Shown: piece by piece, positions 8,878 through 17,812 of the stretch
Layout: each line of letters starts with the position of its first letter
Numbering within the stretch: the first letter of the stretch is position 1
Assembly (NCBI GenBank): GCA_918797485.1
Contig: CAKKNE010000003.1
Span: 1,612,001-1,676,000, forward strand
Origin: Pelagomonas calceolata
Lineage: Eukaryota > Sar > Pelagophyceae > Pelagomonadales > Pelagomonadaceae
Direction: 5' to 3'
DNA: 64,000 nt
The notes under the pieces: generated by a model
Databases searched by the model: none
Told to the model about the DNA's origin: nothing
The model's input: only the letters and a program-made list of their open reading frames with translations
Position numbers and translations under genes: made by a program

Positions 8878-8978
8878 TCCGCGATCGGGACTCGAACCCG
8901 AGTCTCTTGGGTGAAAGCCAAGTATGATAACAGTCGGGTTTTTAGCTATCGCCAAAAACACACCTACACTATAGCGGA
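8878..8978 (-). tRNA. tRNA-Glu(TTC) with D-loop insertion, copy 1
   Basis: Minus-strand copy of the gene at 12810-12910. The anticodon stem-loop (CTTGG, CTTTCAC, CCAAG) gives anticodon TTC. The T arm is TCGGG TTCGAGT CCCGA. The D-loop holds about 30 extra bases. In this copy the acceptor stem has one mismatch (3' strand TCGCGGA against 5' TCCGCTA), which is absent in the other copy. A run of ten T residues downstream fits a Pol III terminator. Confidence 0.75.
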
Positions 8979-9350
8979 ACAGCTCTCCATCGGTAAAAAC
9001 GCGGCGCTCAGTTGTCTGAGACTGGTGAAACGAGCGGCCGATTAGCTACTTTTTTCTGAAGCTGGGTTTGTGAACAGGCCATCGGGGAAACCCGTGATTC
9101 AGGGTTTGACCCGCTTGCCTCGCGTCAAATCGCGCTACGCTGGCGAATAAGGGAAAGCTCGCGTGCACGAACCGGGCATCGAGCCACTTCGAATCCTAGC
9201 TGCAGAAATCGTGCGGTCGCGTCCTCCCACGGATGCGCTCGGATCGTCTGACCACGGGCCGAGGCTGGAGGATGCGCACGCGGAGCCGAAGCGGTCTCGT
9301 GGGGCTTGCGCAACGAGGCGGGGCTTGGCGGAGCTCGGGCTGCTGGCGGA

Positions 9351-10034
9351 ATTTGTGACGTGTCGCGTCGATGGCGTAAAGGGGTGCGCGTCTCCGCCCA
9401 GCCCGCAGCGCTGCAGCTCCAGCAGTCCAGGCGTGTCAGGGAGCGGGCGCGGGACATTTGCGCGATGCCCGCCCAGGGACGAAGCCGCGTCGACAGCGTC
9501 GCGGCGACGCCATCGGCTGTGCAGGGTGACGCCGCCCGAGGCGCCATCGACGCGGCCCGCGCCCGCATGATCGATCGACGCGGCTCCGTCTCGTCACCGA
9601 GCCAGATGAAGAATGTCTGCTGCAGCGCAGGATGACCACTTCACGAAAGTGTGTGTCCTAGCCCGTGCCGTTTCGACGACCCTCGCGTCTCGCCACCGCC
9701 ACCCGGACTTACCTTTGATACCGTGAACTTAGAGGCTCGAGCTACGATGCCGGGAGTCGTTGTTTGGAGGGTGTAAAATCACGCGCTGGTCTAAGGCATT
9801 GCTGTAGTCCTTGAGCTATCCCCACGCGCGGCGGGCCCAGGCGACTTCCGGCCCGGTTTCTCGTTCGGGCAAGTCCACATACGTCTCCTAAGGCTCCTCG
9901 AGACGTTTCTGGCCGCCGCCCGCGTGTTTGCAGTGTGTGCGGCGACCGAGTGCCTCACCTCCTTGCAGCTGACAAAAACAGCGTGCGCGAGGCCGCTGAT
10001 CACCCAGAGGAACCGCAGGGAGCAGCGGACGACA
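9351..10034. other. Start of repeat spacer, no confident gene
   Basis: 684 bp between the left repeat arm and the plastid-targeted gene. It carries at least two ACGCCATCGACGCG-type elements (about 9365 and 9540) and a weak 109-residue plus-strand frame with no recognisable domain. I see no RNA gene or promoter dyad. Confidence 0.4.
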
Positions 10035-10658
10035 ATGCGGAGCGTCTCCATCTTGGCGCTGGCTGTCGGCGCCGGCGCGTTCGCGCCGACCACGATCACA
10101 CGACCGTCGACAGCGCTCGCCGTGCACCGACCGCGCGTCGCGGCGCCTAACACGTCCAACTTCAAAACATCAATTGCGGCTGGACGCGCGGTCGCATGGC
10201 TGGGTTACGGCCGCCGCACGGCCCCGAATTACACGCCGCGCACACCACCGCTGTAAAAGCGGATCAATAGACACCTGACCGCGCGCGGCGCCACCGGTCG
10301 TCCGTCCCGCCCGCTGGAGGCGCCGCCACACCCCCTCACACGCGACCACCGCAGGCAACTCAAGGCTGCGAAGAAGGCGAATCGGCTGCGCCCCAAGAAG
10401 AAGATGCCGTCGGACATTAACAGGAAACCGCCGCCGTACGACGTCGAGCCGCAGTATTACGAGGGCCGCCCCGACGAGTACGTCGTCGAGTCGGAGGGCT
10501 CCGACGACTTCGACAAAAACGCCCACATCGCCAAGGTGCTGGCGGACCTCGAGGCGCAGGCGGACTACGATAACACCGACGCCGCGGAGGAGGAGAAGAT
10601 CATGGCGAGCGTCAAGTACCCGGATCCGGCTGTCGCATTCGTCGCCATGGCCAAGTAG
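10035..10658 (+). CDS. Plastid-targeted small acidic protein, two exons
   Basis: Exons 10035-10252 and 10355-10658 with a 102-bp GT-AG intron (donor GTAAAAG, acceptor CACCGCAG) join in frame to give 173 residues. The N-terminus, MRSVSILALAVGAGAFAP, is a signal peptide ending in the AFAP motif that directs cleavage and import in secondary red plastids. A basic transit segment follows. The second exon is lysine-rich (LQLKAAKKANRLRPKKKMP) and then strongly acidic (YYEGRPDEYVVESEGSDDF). I do not recognise the family. It is the only convincing gene in the spacer between the repeat arms. Confidence 0.72.
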
Positions 10659-10740
10659 AAGAAGTAATGGCCTGTGTATTTAGCGTGGCGTGGGCCCGCA
10701 AAGCGGGCCTCAGCCGCCGTCCAGGCGGCTTGCAAGGCGG

Positions 10741-10950
10741 GCTAGCTAGTCCTCAGCACTTTTTCGTCGAGCGTATGGTGGGCTAGCTAGTCCTCCGCAC
10801 TCGCGCGACGAGCGCGCGGTGGGCTAGCTAGTCCTCAGCACTTTTTCGTCAAGCCGTGTGGCGGGCTAGCTAGTCCTCAGCACTTTTTCGTCGAGCGTAT
10901 GGCGGGCTAGCTAGTCCTCAGCACTTGCGCGACGAGCCGAGCGCGCGCAG
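10741..10950. repeat. 41-42-bp minisatellite, five copies
   Basis: Five direct copies start with GCTAGCTAGTCCTC at 10741, 10782, 10823, 10865 and 10907. Each continues with AGCACTTTTTCGTC or a GC-rich variant. A GGGCCCGC/GCGGGCC hairpin precedes the array. The GCTAGCTAG core resembles half of the promoter dyad. Confidence 0.85.
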
Positions 10951-11039
10951 GAGCGGGAATTAAGCTCTGAACTCAGGCTTCACTATTCGGGGGTCAGTCG
11001 GAGAGGTCTGTTTTCAAAAGCCATCCGACTAGGCCTGTA

Positions 11040-11095
11040 TACATGTATACGATATGTATGTATATATACATATACACATATATATATATATACGG
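11040..11095. repeat. TA/TATG microsatellite
   Basis: An AT-rich simple repeat made of TATACA, TATG and (TA)n runs, unusual in this GC-rich window. Confidence 0.8.
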
Positions 11096-11099
11096 ATTC

Positions 11100-11120
11100 C
11101 TAGTGTGTCGATACGCTAGG
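11100..11120. promoter_or_regulatory. GCTAG-dyad element, copy 5 (orphan)
   Basis: Reads CTAGTGTGTCGATACGC then TAGG, nearly identical to the copy at 52055. It is the only copy without a gene start within 350 bp. It may mark an unseen transcript in the repeat spacer. Confidence 0.45.
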
Positions 11121-12443
11121 TCACCAGGTCTTGCGGCTCGCCAAAATACACCAGCGATTGACAGTGCCTTCTACCGTCCAAATGGTACATCATATCAACT
11201 CCAGCCCAGTTTTCATCCACAATCGACGGAACCGGAGCCGACGGCCCGCGCTCGGAGGGCGGGAGAAGAGTTCTACTCGACAACTCCCGAGTTTATGTTC
11301 GTTTCCTTCCGTTTGTTAGTGGTAGAGTCCATCCAGCCCGCCTCAACATTTACTGAGCCCAGTCTCCTGATCCGTACGAGCCGCGGGATTCGACGACTTC
11401 GGTACCACGCGTTTGTACAAAGCAGGGCTTAAAACCTAAAACTGCGAGTATCAGCGACGCCACCATCCAGATGGACCATAACGCCGTTGTTCTATTCACA
11501 ATCGACCGACTTGCCCGTTCTCCGCGGACGACTGTACGTTGACGGAGCACCGGAAAGGCCCCAGATCGGTGGTTTGTAAAATAAATTTGCGTTTCAGGCG
11601 CTTCGGTTGCGGGACGGGCCAGCTAACCGGGCTGAACACGCACTACATTCGATTACTTGTACCGTAGGCTCCCGGCGGCTCGTCGGTCTCGGGACCCCAC
11701 GATCTTGCTTAGATTGGCATCAAAATCGGACCTGCGACCATCAGCTCGTGTAACATCACCATGGACCATGACGCGATCATTTGTTCCATGATCGACCGAC
11801 TTACGCGAGGTCCAGATAAAGATGTTCACGTCCCAAGCGTGGGCAGCCAAAAGTACCCTTCTTATAATGTAGATGTCATATACTTGTAGTTGACTATCGG
11901 TGGGGTAGTATGGGACCCAGAGAGACCGCTATTACGATTCCTGGGGGGCCTCGGGTAATTGACGTTTTGACGGGGGACGGGGCGCCATCGGGCCCAAATT
12001 GCATACTTTTTTCGGATGTAGATCGGCTCGCGGACGCCCTCCGGGATAGGTCTGGGGTCGGGTAGTCGCCTTGACCGCATACGCCGGTTCTTGGAGCTCC
12101 CCAGAGAGCTTTGGATTGAGAAGTTGGCGGACTTGTGCTCAAGCCCGATTAGTGGCTGAGGACCTGTACTGATATGTATCTACCGATCAGGCCGCCCACG
12201 CACGCGGCGTAGGCGCTTGCACGTGACTAGTATCGACCCTAGGCGACCCCAGGGAGACCTCCGGACCGCAAATCGACAGGATTCCACCGGCGCGGCCGCC
12301 ATGGCGGGACCGTCAATATCGCGAATTAAAAATTTTTTTTTTTCGCCCCCCAGTAAGTGTCGTATCGATATCATTGGACTATTAGCGAACCGAACGATGT
12401 TCAAACGGGAGTGTATGTTATCAATATTACGAGAAGGTGGTTT
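11121..12443. other. 1.3-kb lower-GC spacer with no confident gene
   Basis: No frame shows a recognisable protein. A diverged direct repeat is visible: about 11459-11540 and 11744-11830 share ATGGACCAT and then ATCGACCGACTT. A run of T/A bases occurs near 12328. GC content is lower than in the flanks, which suggests DNA of different history or long noncoding status. Confidence 0.45.
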
Positions 12444-13499
12444 GAGCAGCCCGACCTCCGCCGAGCCCCGCCGCGTCACTCAAGCACCACGAGACCGCTT
12501 CGGCTCCGCGTGCGCATCCTCCAGCCTCGGCCCGTGGTCAGACGATCCGAGCGCTTCCGTGGGAGGACGCGACCGCACGATTTCTGCAGCTAGGATTCGA
12601 AGTGGCTCGACGCCCGGTTCGTGCACGCGAGCTTCCCTTATGCGCCAGCGTAGCGCGATTTGACTCGAGGCAAGCGGGTCAAACCCTGAATCACGGGTTT
12701 CCCCGATGGCCTGTTCACAAACCCAGCTTCAGAAAAAAGTAGCTAATCGGCCGCTCGTTTCACCAGTCTCAGACAACTGAGCGCCGCGTTTTTACCGATG
12801 GAGAGCTGTTCCGCTATAGTGTAGGTGTGTTTTTGGCGATAGCTAAAAACCCGACTGTTATCATACTTGGCTTTCACCCAAGAGACTCGGGTTCGAGTCC
12901 CGATAGCGGAATTTTTTTTTGCTTTTTGCGCCCCGCGCGTGTGTGTGCGCGCGCCCGCGCGCGTTTGGGGCCCTTGGGGCTTGCGTGTGCGCCCGCGCGT
13001 GTGTGGGGCTTTGGGGGGGGTGGTTTGTTTGTGGGGGTTTGGGGCAGGGTGGGGGGCGCGTGGGGCGTGTGGCGGGCTGGCGACGAGGGTGGAGGGTGGT
13101 GGGTTTGATTTTTTTTTTGCCCAAAAAAGGCCCGACCGGCCCCGTATCCGCGGGTCCCGCGCGGCCCCGGAGAGATCACGTGGGCGCCAAGGCGCGAGGG
13201 GCAGCCCCGGCGCCTCGTCGCGCGCGTGCCGATCTTGCCTTTACGCCGCGAGCGCTTTCGGTCACGAATGAGATCGATGGTGGCGACGGCCGTCTCGCAG
13301 ACGGTAGAAGAAGAACCCAGTACTAGAAAAAGATTATCACACCCCGCCCCGCCCGAACGCGTCGTCCAGATCCTCCAGGAACGTCCCCGAGTTGTGCACG
13401 TACGACCCGCCGAGCACGACCTGGATGCCGCCGCTGGCGTTGAGCTCGGCGACCTTCGTCGCCTCCTCGTAGGTCGCGCCCCCCGCGATGTAGACGACG
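12444..13499. repeat. Right arm of a 1.06-kb inverted repeat
   Basis: Reverse complement of 8293-9350 with few differences. This arm includes the genuine 3' end of the VPS45 gene, the tRNA-Glu gene at 12810 and a G-rich tract at about 12950-13090. The arm ends inside VPS45 coding sequence (about 13499), so this is probably the source and the left arm the copy. Confidence 0.9.
12810..12910 (+). tRNA. tRNA-Glu(TTC) with D-loop insertion, copy 2
   Basis: 101 nt against the usual 72. The acceptor stem TCCGCTA/TAGCGGA is perfect. The anticodon stem CTTGG/CCAAG holds loop CTTTCAC (anticodon TTC, glutamate). T stem TCGGG/CCCGA holds loop TTCGAGT. U8, A9, A14 and A21 equivalents are in place (TAGTGTAG ... 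TTATCAT). About 30 extra bases sit in the D-loop and can pair with themselves (GTTTTT/AAAAAC around GGCGATAGCT). A T-run follows as terminator. A cleaved ectopic intron would explain the conserved rest of the tRNA. Confidence 0.8.
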
Positions 13500-15037
13500 A
13501 CCTCGGCCGGCCTCAGGGCCTGGACCGGGGCGCCGGTCACGCACGGGTACCGCGCCTCGGGCAGGCGGTTTTTCGAAACTAAATCCAGCGTTTCCAGCAG
13601 GAGCGGCACATGCTGCGCGTAGACGTTCTCGATGCCCTCGAGCGACGACTTGACCTGCTTGCTAAACTTGGCCAGCAGCGACGTGTCGCCGCCGAACAAG
13701 CCGGCGGTCCTCGCACTCCGCCCGCCGTAGCGCAGCAGCGCGTCGACGAGGCTCACCCGGTCCGGCGCCACGCGGTGCTCGGCCAGCGCGAGCTTGAGAC
13801 CCTCGACGTTTCCCGTCTGCTCGTAGCGCAACGCGTAGAGCAGCGCGAGGCGCAGCTTGTCCTCGCCCCCGATCCGGCCGTCGCCTATCCTCGCGAGGAC
13901 CTCGCGCCGCTGCGACGCGCCGTCGTCGTGGCACGCGAGCTCCTGCTCCAGCTGCGACACGTCCATGAGCGAGTGCGTCTCGACCAGGCGCGAGAGCTCC
14001 GAGATCAGCGCCACGTGCTTGGACACGTTGAGCGACTTCGACCGGAACGCCGGATACCTCTCTAGAAACGACTGCATGTCGTCGATCGATTTGATGTTCT
14101 CGTTGAGCTTCGTTTGGCGCTGGTAGTCGTCCAAGAGCTGCTTGACGGCCGTGCCCAGATCTCCAAAGTTCGCGTGCTGGTGCTGGGCGTAGAACGGGTC
14201 CGCGGCCGCGCTCAGCACGACCTCGTCGAGGTTCGGGTCGCCGCGCGCCGACGCCGTGCCCTTGAGCCGGACGCGGTTGTTGTTGACGCCCAACAACTCG
14301 TGGACCATGGCCTGGTACGTCCACTGCGAGAGTAGGGGCGTGACGCAGTCGTCCGCGCGATCCAGGATCAGCAGGAGGGGCCCGCCCGTGTCCGACGCCG
14401 TCGCCCGCCTTTTAAAGTGGAAGATGCCGTCCGCGGCGACGGCGCGCTGGACCTCCGTCGCGATGGCCTTGGCCACCGTCGAGGCCGACGAGTAGCGGAT
14501 CGTCGCCGGCTGGACCTTCAACGCCAGTAAAGAAGAGAGGACGCCGTCGACGTTCCTCCTCAACAAATCGGCGGTGGGCCGCGTCGTATTTAGGCGCAGC
14601 GCCTGGCGCTGGTTCAAGGTGAATAAAGCATCATTGACGGGAACGAAATCGGCGTAGAACTCCTGGACCTGCCGCACAACTTCCAGATCATCGGACTCGG
14701 CGAGCTCGCGCAGCTGCGCCCGCGGCGCGACGTTCGCGAAGTAGAGGTGGTACTCGCCGAAGCGCGGGTCCGCGAGCTCCCTCCTTAGCAGCGCAAAATT
14801 GGCCGCCGTCGGCCGCACGAACGCCGCCGCCTTCAGGTGGCGCATCGGCTCGTGGCCGCGCGCCTGGTCGAGCCGCTCCACCAAGAACACGTCCCGATCT
14901 AGAATTTCGGTCTGGCTGTAGACGTTGGCCACTGTCTTCGTCGTCTCCGCGTCCAACAACAACACCTTCATGCCCGGGTTGTTCGGGTCGCTCACGATGC
15001 GGTCGACGTAGGCGCGCGTCGCCGCGAGGACGTTCAT
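13337..15037 (-). CDS. VPS45: VPS45, Sec1/Munc18-family SNARE regulator
   Basis: 566 residues from the ATG at 15037, the usual VPS45 length, in a single exon. VPS45 binds the syntaxin of the trans-Golgi/endosome system and promotes SNARE assembly for transport to endosomes. Diagnostic stretches are PGMKVLLLDAETTKTVANVY, SQTEILDRDVFLVERLD, YHLYFANVAP, LLLILDRADDCVTPLLSQWT, and the C-terminal VVYIAGGATYEEA. Its last 54 codons lie inside the right arm of the inverted repeat, so a truncated duplicate exists at 8293-8455. A promoter dyad is 193 bp upstream. Confidence 0.95.
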   Translation of the reverse strand: MNVLAATRAYVDRIVSDPNNPGMKVLLLDAETTKTVANVYSQTEILDRDVFLVERLDQARGHEPMRHLKAAAFVRPTAANFALLRRELADPRFGEYHLYFANVAPRAQLRELAESDDLEVVRQVQEFYADFVPVNDALFTLNQRQALRLNTTRPTADLLRRNVDGVLSSLLALKVQPATIRYSSASTVAKAIATEVQRAVAADGIFHFKRRATASDTGGPLLLILDRADDCVTPLLSQWTYQAMVHELLGVNNNRVRLKGTASARGDPNLDEVVLSAAADPFYAQHQHANFGDLGTAVKQLLDDYQRQTKLNENIKSIDDMQSFLERYPAFRSKSLNVSKHVALISELSRLVETHSLMDVSQLEQELACHDDGASQRREVLARIGDGRIGGEDKLRLALLYALRYEQTGNVEGLKLALAEHRVAPDRVSLVDALLRYGGRSARTAGLFGGDTSLLAKFSKQVKSSLEGIENVYAQHVPLLLETLDLVSKNRLPEARYPCVTGAPVQALRPAEVVVYIAGGATYEEATKVAELNASGGIQVVLGGSYVHNSGTFLEDLDDAFGRGGV

Positions 15038-15230
15038 GGTGCTTTCGCGGCCGGCGCCTTAACTGTGCCAGGAGCGTGCTTTGTGCTGCTTTTGGTGTGT
15101 GCGCTTCCTGGCGCGCCGACGGCGTCGCCGGCGGCCTAGATCGAAACCAGTGGTAGGTAACGACTGCACGGTGCAGTCCTGCGCCCCTCCCTTGCCCTTA
15201 TCGGCCAACAACAGCCTCGCGCCCTCGGCA

Positions 15231-15252
15231 GCTAGCGGCGTAAGACACTAGC
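15231..15252. promoter_or_regulatory. GCTAG-dyad promoter element, copy 6
   Basis: Consensus form GCTAGCGGC, GTAAGA, CACTAGC, 193 bp upstream of the VPS45 start (minus strand). The rest of this 320-bp gap shows nothing else. Confidence 0.6.
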
Positions 15253-15357
15253 ACAAAGCCCCAGGGCTCCGCAGCCTCCGCCCACTAGTCCTAGCACCGT
15301 AACATACCTGTGAATTCGGCAAACACTGGCACAAGAAGACAATCACTTAGATACGGG

Positions 15358-16425
15358 CTAGTAATAATCTCCGGGGAAGCGGCTCGCTCGCTTGACCGCC
15401 AATAAGTATTCCTCCTCCCAAGACGTATCATACTGCTCCATGTGCTCGAGGTCCACTCGATCGTCCAAATGAAGGATTTCCTCTACTTGACGTACCTTTC
15501 CCGGCAAAGTAGGGAAATCTTGTCCCCCCCCAAACCCGTGAGAATCAAAAGCAATCCCGCTCAGTTCTTCTGCCGCCACATCCGCAGCGTAGGCCGCGGC
15601 AAAGGCCGACGCCTCCCGTTCGCCCCAGCCCCGCGTGAAGTCGTCCAGGTCGGGAACCGGTCCCTTATAATATCTGCCAAAGAAGCAACGAAAGAAATCC
15701 ACCGCCACCGCCGCGTCAGTCCAAGACTCCAACGCTCCGGAGACATAGCCAACCACGAGATTGCGGCGTTCCGCATGGTGCTCCACCCACGGCCAGGTGA
15801 TAGGAGTTCCTATATGCTCCGCCCACCACCTAATTCCGGAAACGGATCTGCCTCCCTGACTACTCGGGGACTCCGTGTCGAAGTCCCAACGTATCAGCTG
15901 AGTCTTAGCGTAGACGAAGCGATGAGCCGGTTCCAAGAGCCTCACAATGCGTTCCAAACCGTCGAGAGACGGCTCGATGAGTGCGAGCAAACGGCCCTCT
16001 AGTAAAGCGGCGCGCTTTCCACCGCCTCCAGTATAGGTGAATAATATTCTCAGAGTCTCGTTCGGGTCCACCGCCCAGGCCGCTCGGCAGAGCGCGAGTG
16101 ACGAGGCTGGTACGTCGCGCTCGGCGGGCGTGCTCGCGCCGCGGTCCTGGGCCACGCGGCCAGCAGCGAGAATCAATTGCGTGCCATGCTCGGCGACGAA
16201 CTTTACCGGTTTCCACCGCCCGCGCGTTAACACGAACCGCGCCGCGGACCGCACGAGCTTGGTGACCCGCTCCGCCTCGTGAACGTCGTCCACCACCATA
16301 AGGAATTCCATGACCCTTTGTAGGAGCTCTGGCGGCAGCGATAACAGCGTCCCCGCCGGGTCTTCGACGTCATTTTGTAGCGTCAACGCCGACAGCTCCT
16401 GCGCCTGAGCATCGGCCTGAGCCAT
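15358..16425 (-). CDS. F-box-like protein, function unknown
   Basis: 355 residues from the ATG at 16425; an upstream extension has no ATG. Residues about 24-45 (LLSLPPELLQRVMEFLM) resemble the first helices of an F-box, which would dock to Skp1 in an SCF ubiquitin ligase. The remainder is helical and tryptophan-rich (RWWAEHIGTPITWPWVEHHAE, FFRCFFGRYY), with no substrate-binding repeat I can name. The C-terminus is acidic. The F-box reading is plausible but rests on one short segment. Confidence 0.65.
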   Translation of the reverse strand: MAQADAQAQELSALTLQNDVEDPAGTLLSLPPELLQRVMEFLMVVDDVHEAERVTKLVRSAARFVLTRGRWKPVKFVAEHGTQLILAAGRVAQDRGASTPAERDVPASSLALCRAAWAVDPNETLRILFTYTGGGGKRAALLEGRLLALIEPSLDGLERIVRLLEPAHRFVYAKTQLIRWDFDTESPSSQGGRSVSGIRWWAEHIGTPITWPWVEHHAERRNLVVGYVSGALESWTDAAVAVDFFRCFFGRYYKGPVPDLDDFTRGWGEREASAFAAAYAADVAAEELSGIAFDSHGFGGGQDFPTLPGKVRQVEEILHLDDRVDLEHMEQYDTSWEEEYLLAVKRASRFPGDYY

Positions 16426-16576
16426 GTGCCTTTTCGCAAGCAGGCCCGAATGCGTCGCGCAAAAGGAACAGAAGTCGCCGCCCACTACCGACGCGCCAGA
16501 AGCGCAGCCCGCGACGCCCCAAGGTCCCACCGGGGCTGCTCACGGCGTGCAAAACAAGGCTGACCCTCTCAGTAAC

Positions 16577-16595
16577 CTAGCTGTAAGACACTAGC
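16577..16595. promoter_or_regulatory. GCTAG-dyad promoter element, copy 7
   Basis: Shortened form CTAGCTGTAAGACACTAGC. It is 152 bp upstream of the F-box-like gene and 24 bp before the end of the next minus-strand gene. Confidence 0.55.
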
Positions 16596-16618
16596 AAACC
16601 GCTTAGCCTTACCGAGAC

Positions 16619-17812
16619 TTACTCCGACGCCATGTAGTGCGACGAGTTCATATCGTACACGTGCGTGTCGAGCAGCGGCTTCTCAAAAGTATGAGTAGCG
16701 CAGACCGGCGCGACGTAGACGTGCTCGTCCGTCTTCTTGCCTCGAATACTATCGAGCAGCTTCCGCCCATTCAACTGCGACGCCGTCGCATCAAATCCGC
16801 GACGACGCTGGTGTCTCGCTGAGGGATGCACCACTAACTCCGGCGACTTGCACGAGTCGAACGCGTTCGCCTGCCGCATGTCTAGATCGAGATTCGCGCA
16901 CTTTTGCCTCTGGATGGAAGCGTGCTTCTCCGCCCTACGTTTGGACGACCACTTGATGGTCCCGATGTGCTCATGTTGCCTTGCTTGCTGCTCCTTGTGT
17001 TTCAACCTCAACTTCTCATGGGCGACGTCAAACCTGGCAGCCATCATCGCGTCGTACTTGCGCCGCGCCGGGCCCTCGATCTTGTCGAGCATCCTCCGCA
17101 CGTTCTTCGCATCGTCATATTGCTTCATTGCTGCCAGTGAAGTTTCTGCGCGTCTTAGCTCAAGTACTCTACAAGAGTGGCGCTGCAAGGGCGGCACCGC
17201 CACCAATATAGCATGGTCGAGATTCTCATGCTCAATAGCTTGGCGCTTCGCCAGACGCGCCCGCAGCGCCTTCATCTCGCGTTTTTCGTCCCGCTTCCGC
17301 TCTTTCTCATTTAAGGCAATGCTACGAGCTAACCCCTTCTTCGCCTGCTCGAACATCTGGCGCTGCTGCGCCTGGTTGTGCTCGATCTCTCTCGTCTGAA
17401 GACCCGCGAAGCCGCGCTTCACGTTGTCCAAGTTCGCGTTCAGCTGCTTGGCCCGGTCGTAGGCCTCGACGCGGCCACTTCCGGTAAGTCGCTTGATCTC
17501 CGCCGTGATGGCCCTTTCAATATGCTTCCACATCTTGATCTGCTCTCTTCTCGATGTCCTATCGTCCGGTCTCAGGCCGAACAGCACGAAGGCGTCCTCC
17601 ACAGATTTAATGTCTCCAATATCACCATCGACATCATCAAAAGAAATGGTCGACGTCTTGCGCTCGTGTAAGGTGTGGAAATGCGTCCGGGCCGTCTCCG
17701 CGAAGCCCTGCGGGAAGACCGTCGTGCCCAGCCGGTCGTCATCCAGGTCCGTGGTCGCGTCGAGGGCGCCGCGGAAGCTTTGGTGTAAAGGAGGGGGCGC
17801 CTCGGCGGCCAT
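16619..17812 (-). CDS. Coiled-coil protein, function unknown
   Basis: 397 residues from the ATG at 17812. Most of residues 95-310 are charged helix with heptad-like patterns (AQQRQMFEQAKKGLARSIA, KERKRDEKREMKALRARLAK), indicating long coiled coils. The N-terminal 90 residues are acidic and include a DDVDGDIGDI stretch. The C-terminus is unstructured and basic. Proteins of this build are common among ciliary and cytoskeletal components, but no family is recognised. It lacks a promoter dyad within 350 bp. Confidence 0.7.
   Translation of the reverse strand: MAAEAPPPLHQSFRGALDATTDLDDDRLGTTVFPQGFAETARTHFHTLHERKTSTISFDDVDGDIGDIKSVEDAFVLFGLRPDDRTSRREQIKMWKHIERAITAEIKRLTGSGRVEAYDRAKQLNANLDNVKRGFAGLQTREIEHNQAQQRQMFEQAKKGLARSIALNEKERKRDEKREMKALRARLAKRQAIEHENLDHAILVAVPPLQRHSCRVLELRRAETSLAAMKQYDDAKNVRRMLDKIEGPARRKYDAMMAARFDVAHEKLRLKHKEQQARQHEHIGTIKWSSKRRAEKHASIQRQKCANLDLDMRQANAFDSCKSPELVVHPSARHQRRRGFDATASQLNGRKLLDSIRGKKTDEHVYVAPVCATHTFEKPLLDTHVYDMNSSHYMASE

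Larger units (their letters stand above)
8293..9350. repeat. Left arm of a 1.06-kb inverted repeat
   Basis: This segment is almost identical, in reverse complement, to 12444-13499. Only scattered substitutions and 1-few-base length differences are visible. It contains the 3' 163 bp of a VPS45 copy, a C-rich low-complexity tract (about 8690-8870) and a tRNA-Glu gene. The match fades near 9350. Confidence 0.9.

Noticed and set aside
12827-13326. Several 100-150-codon frames across the G-rich part of the right repeat arm and its mirror at 8460-9045
   Set aside because: Low-complexity composition with G/A/R/P only, mirrored in both arms and crossing a tRNA gene; no start context or domain.
14256-14495. 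Plus-strand frames inside VPS45
   Set aside because: Antisense shadows of a fully conserved gene.
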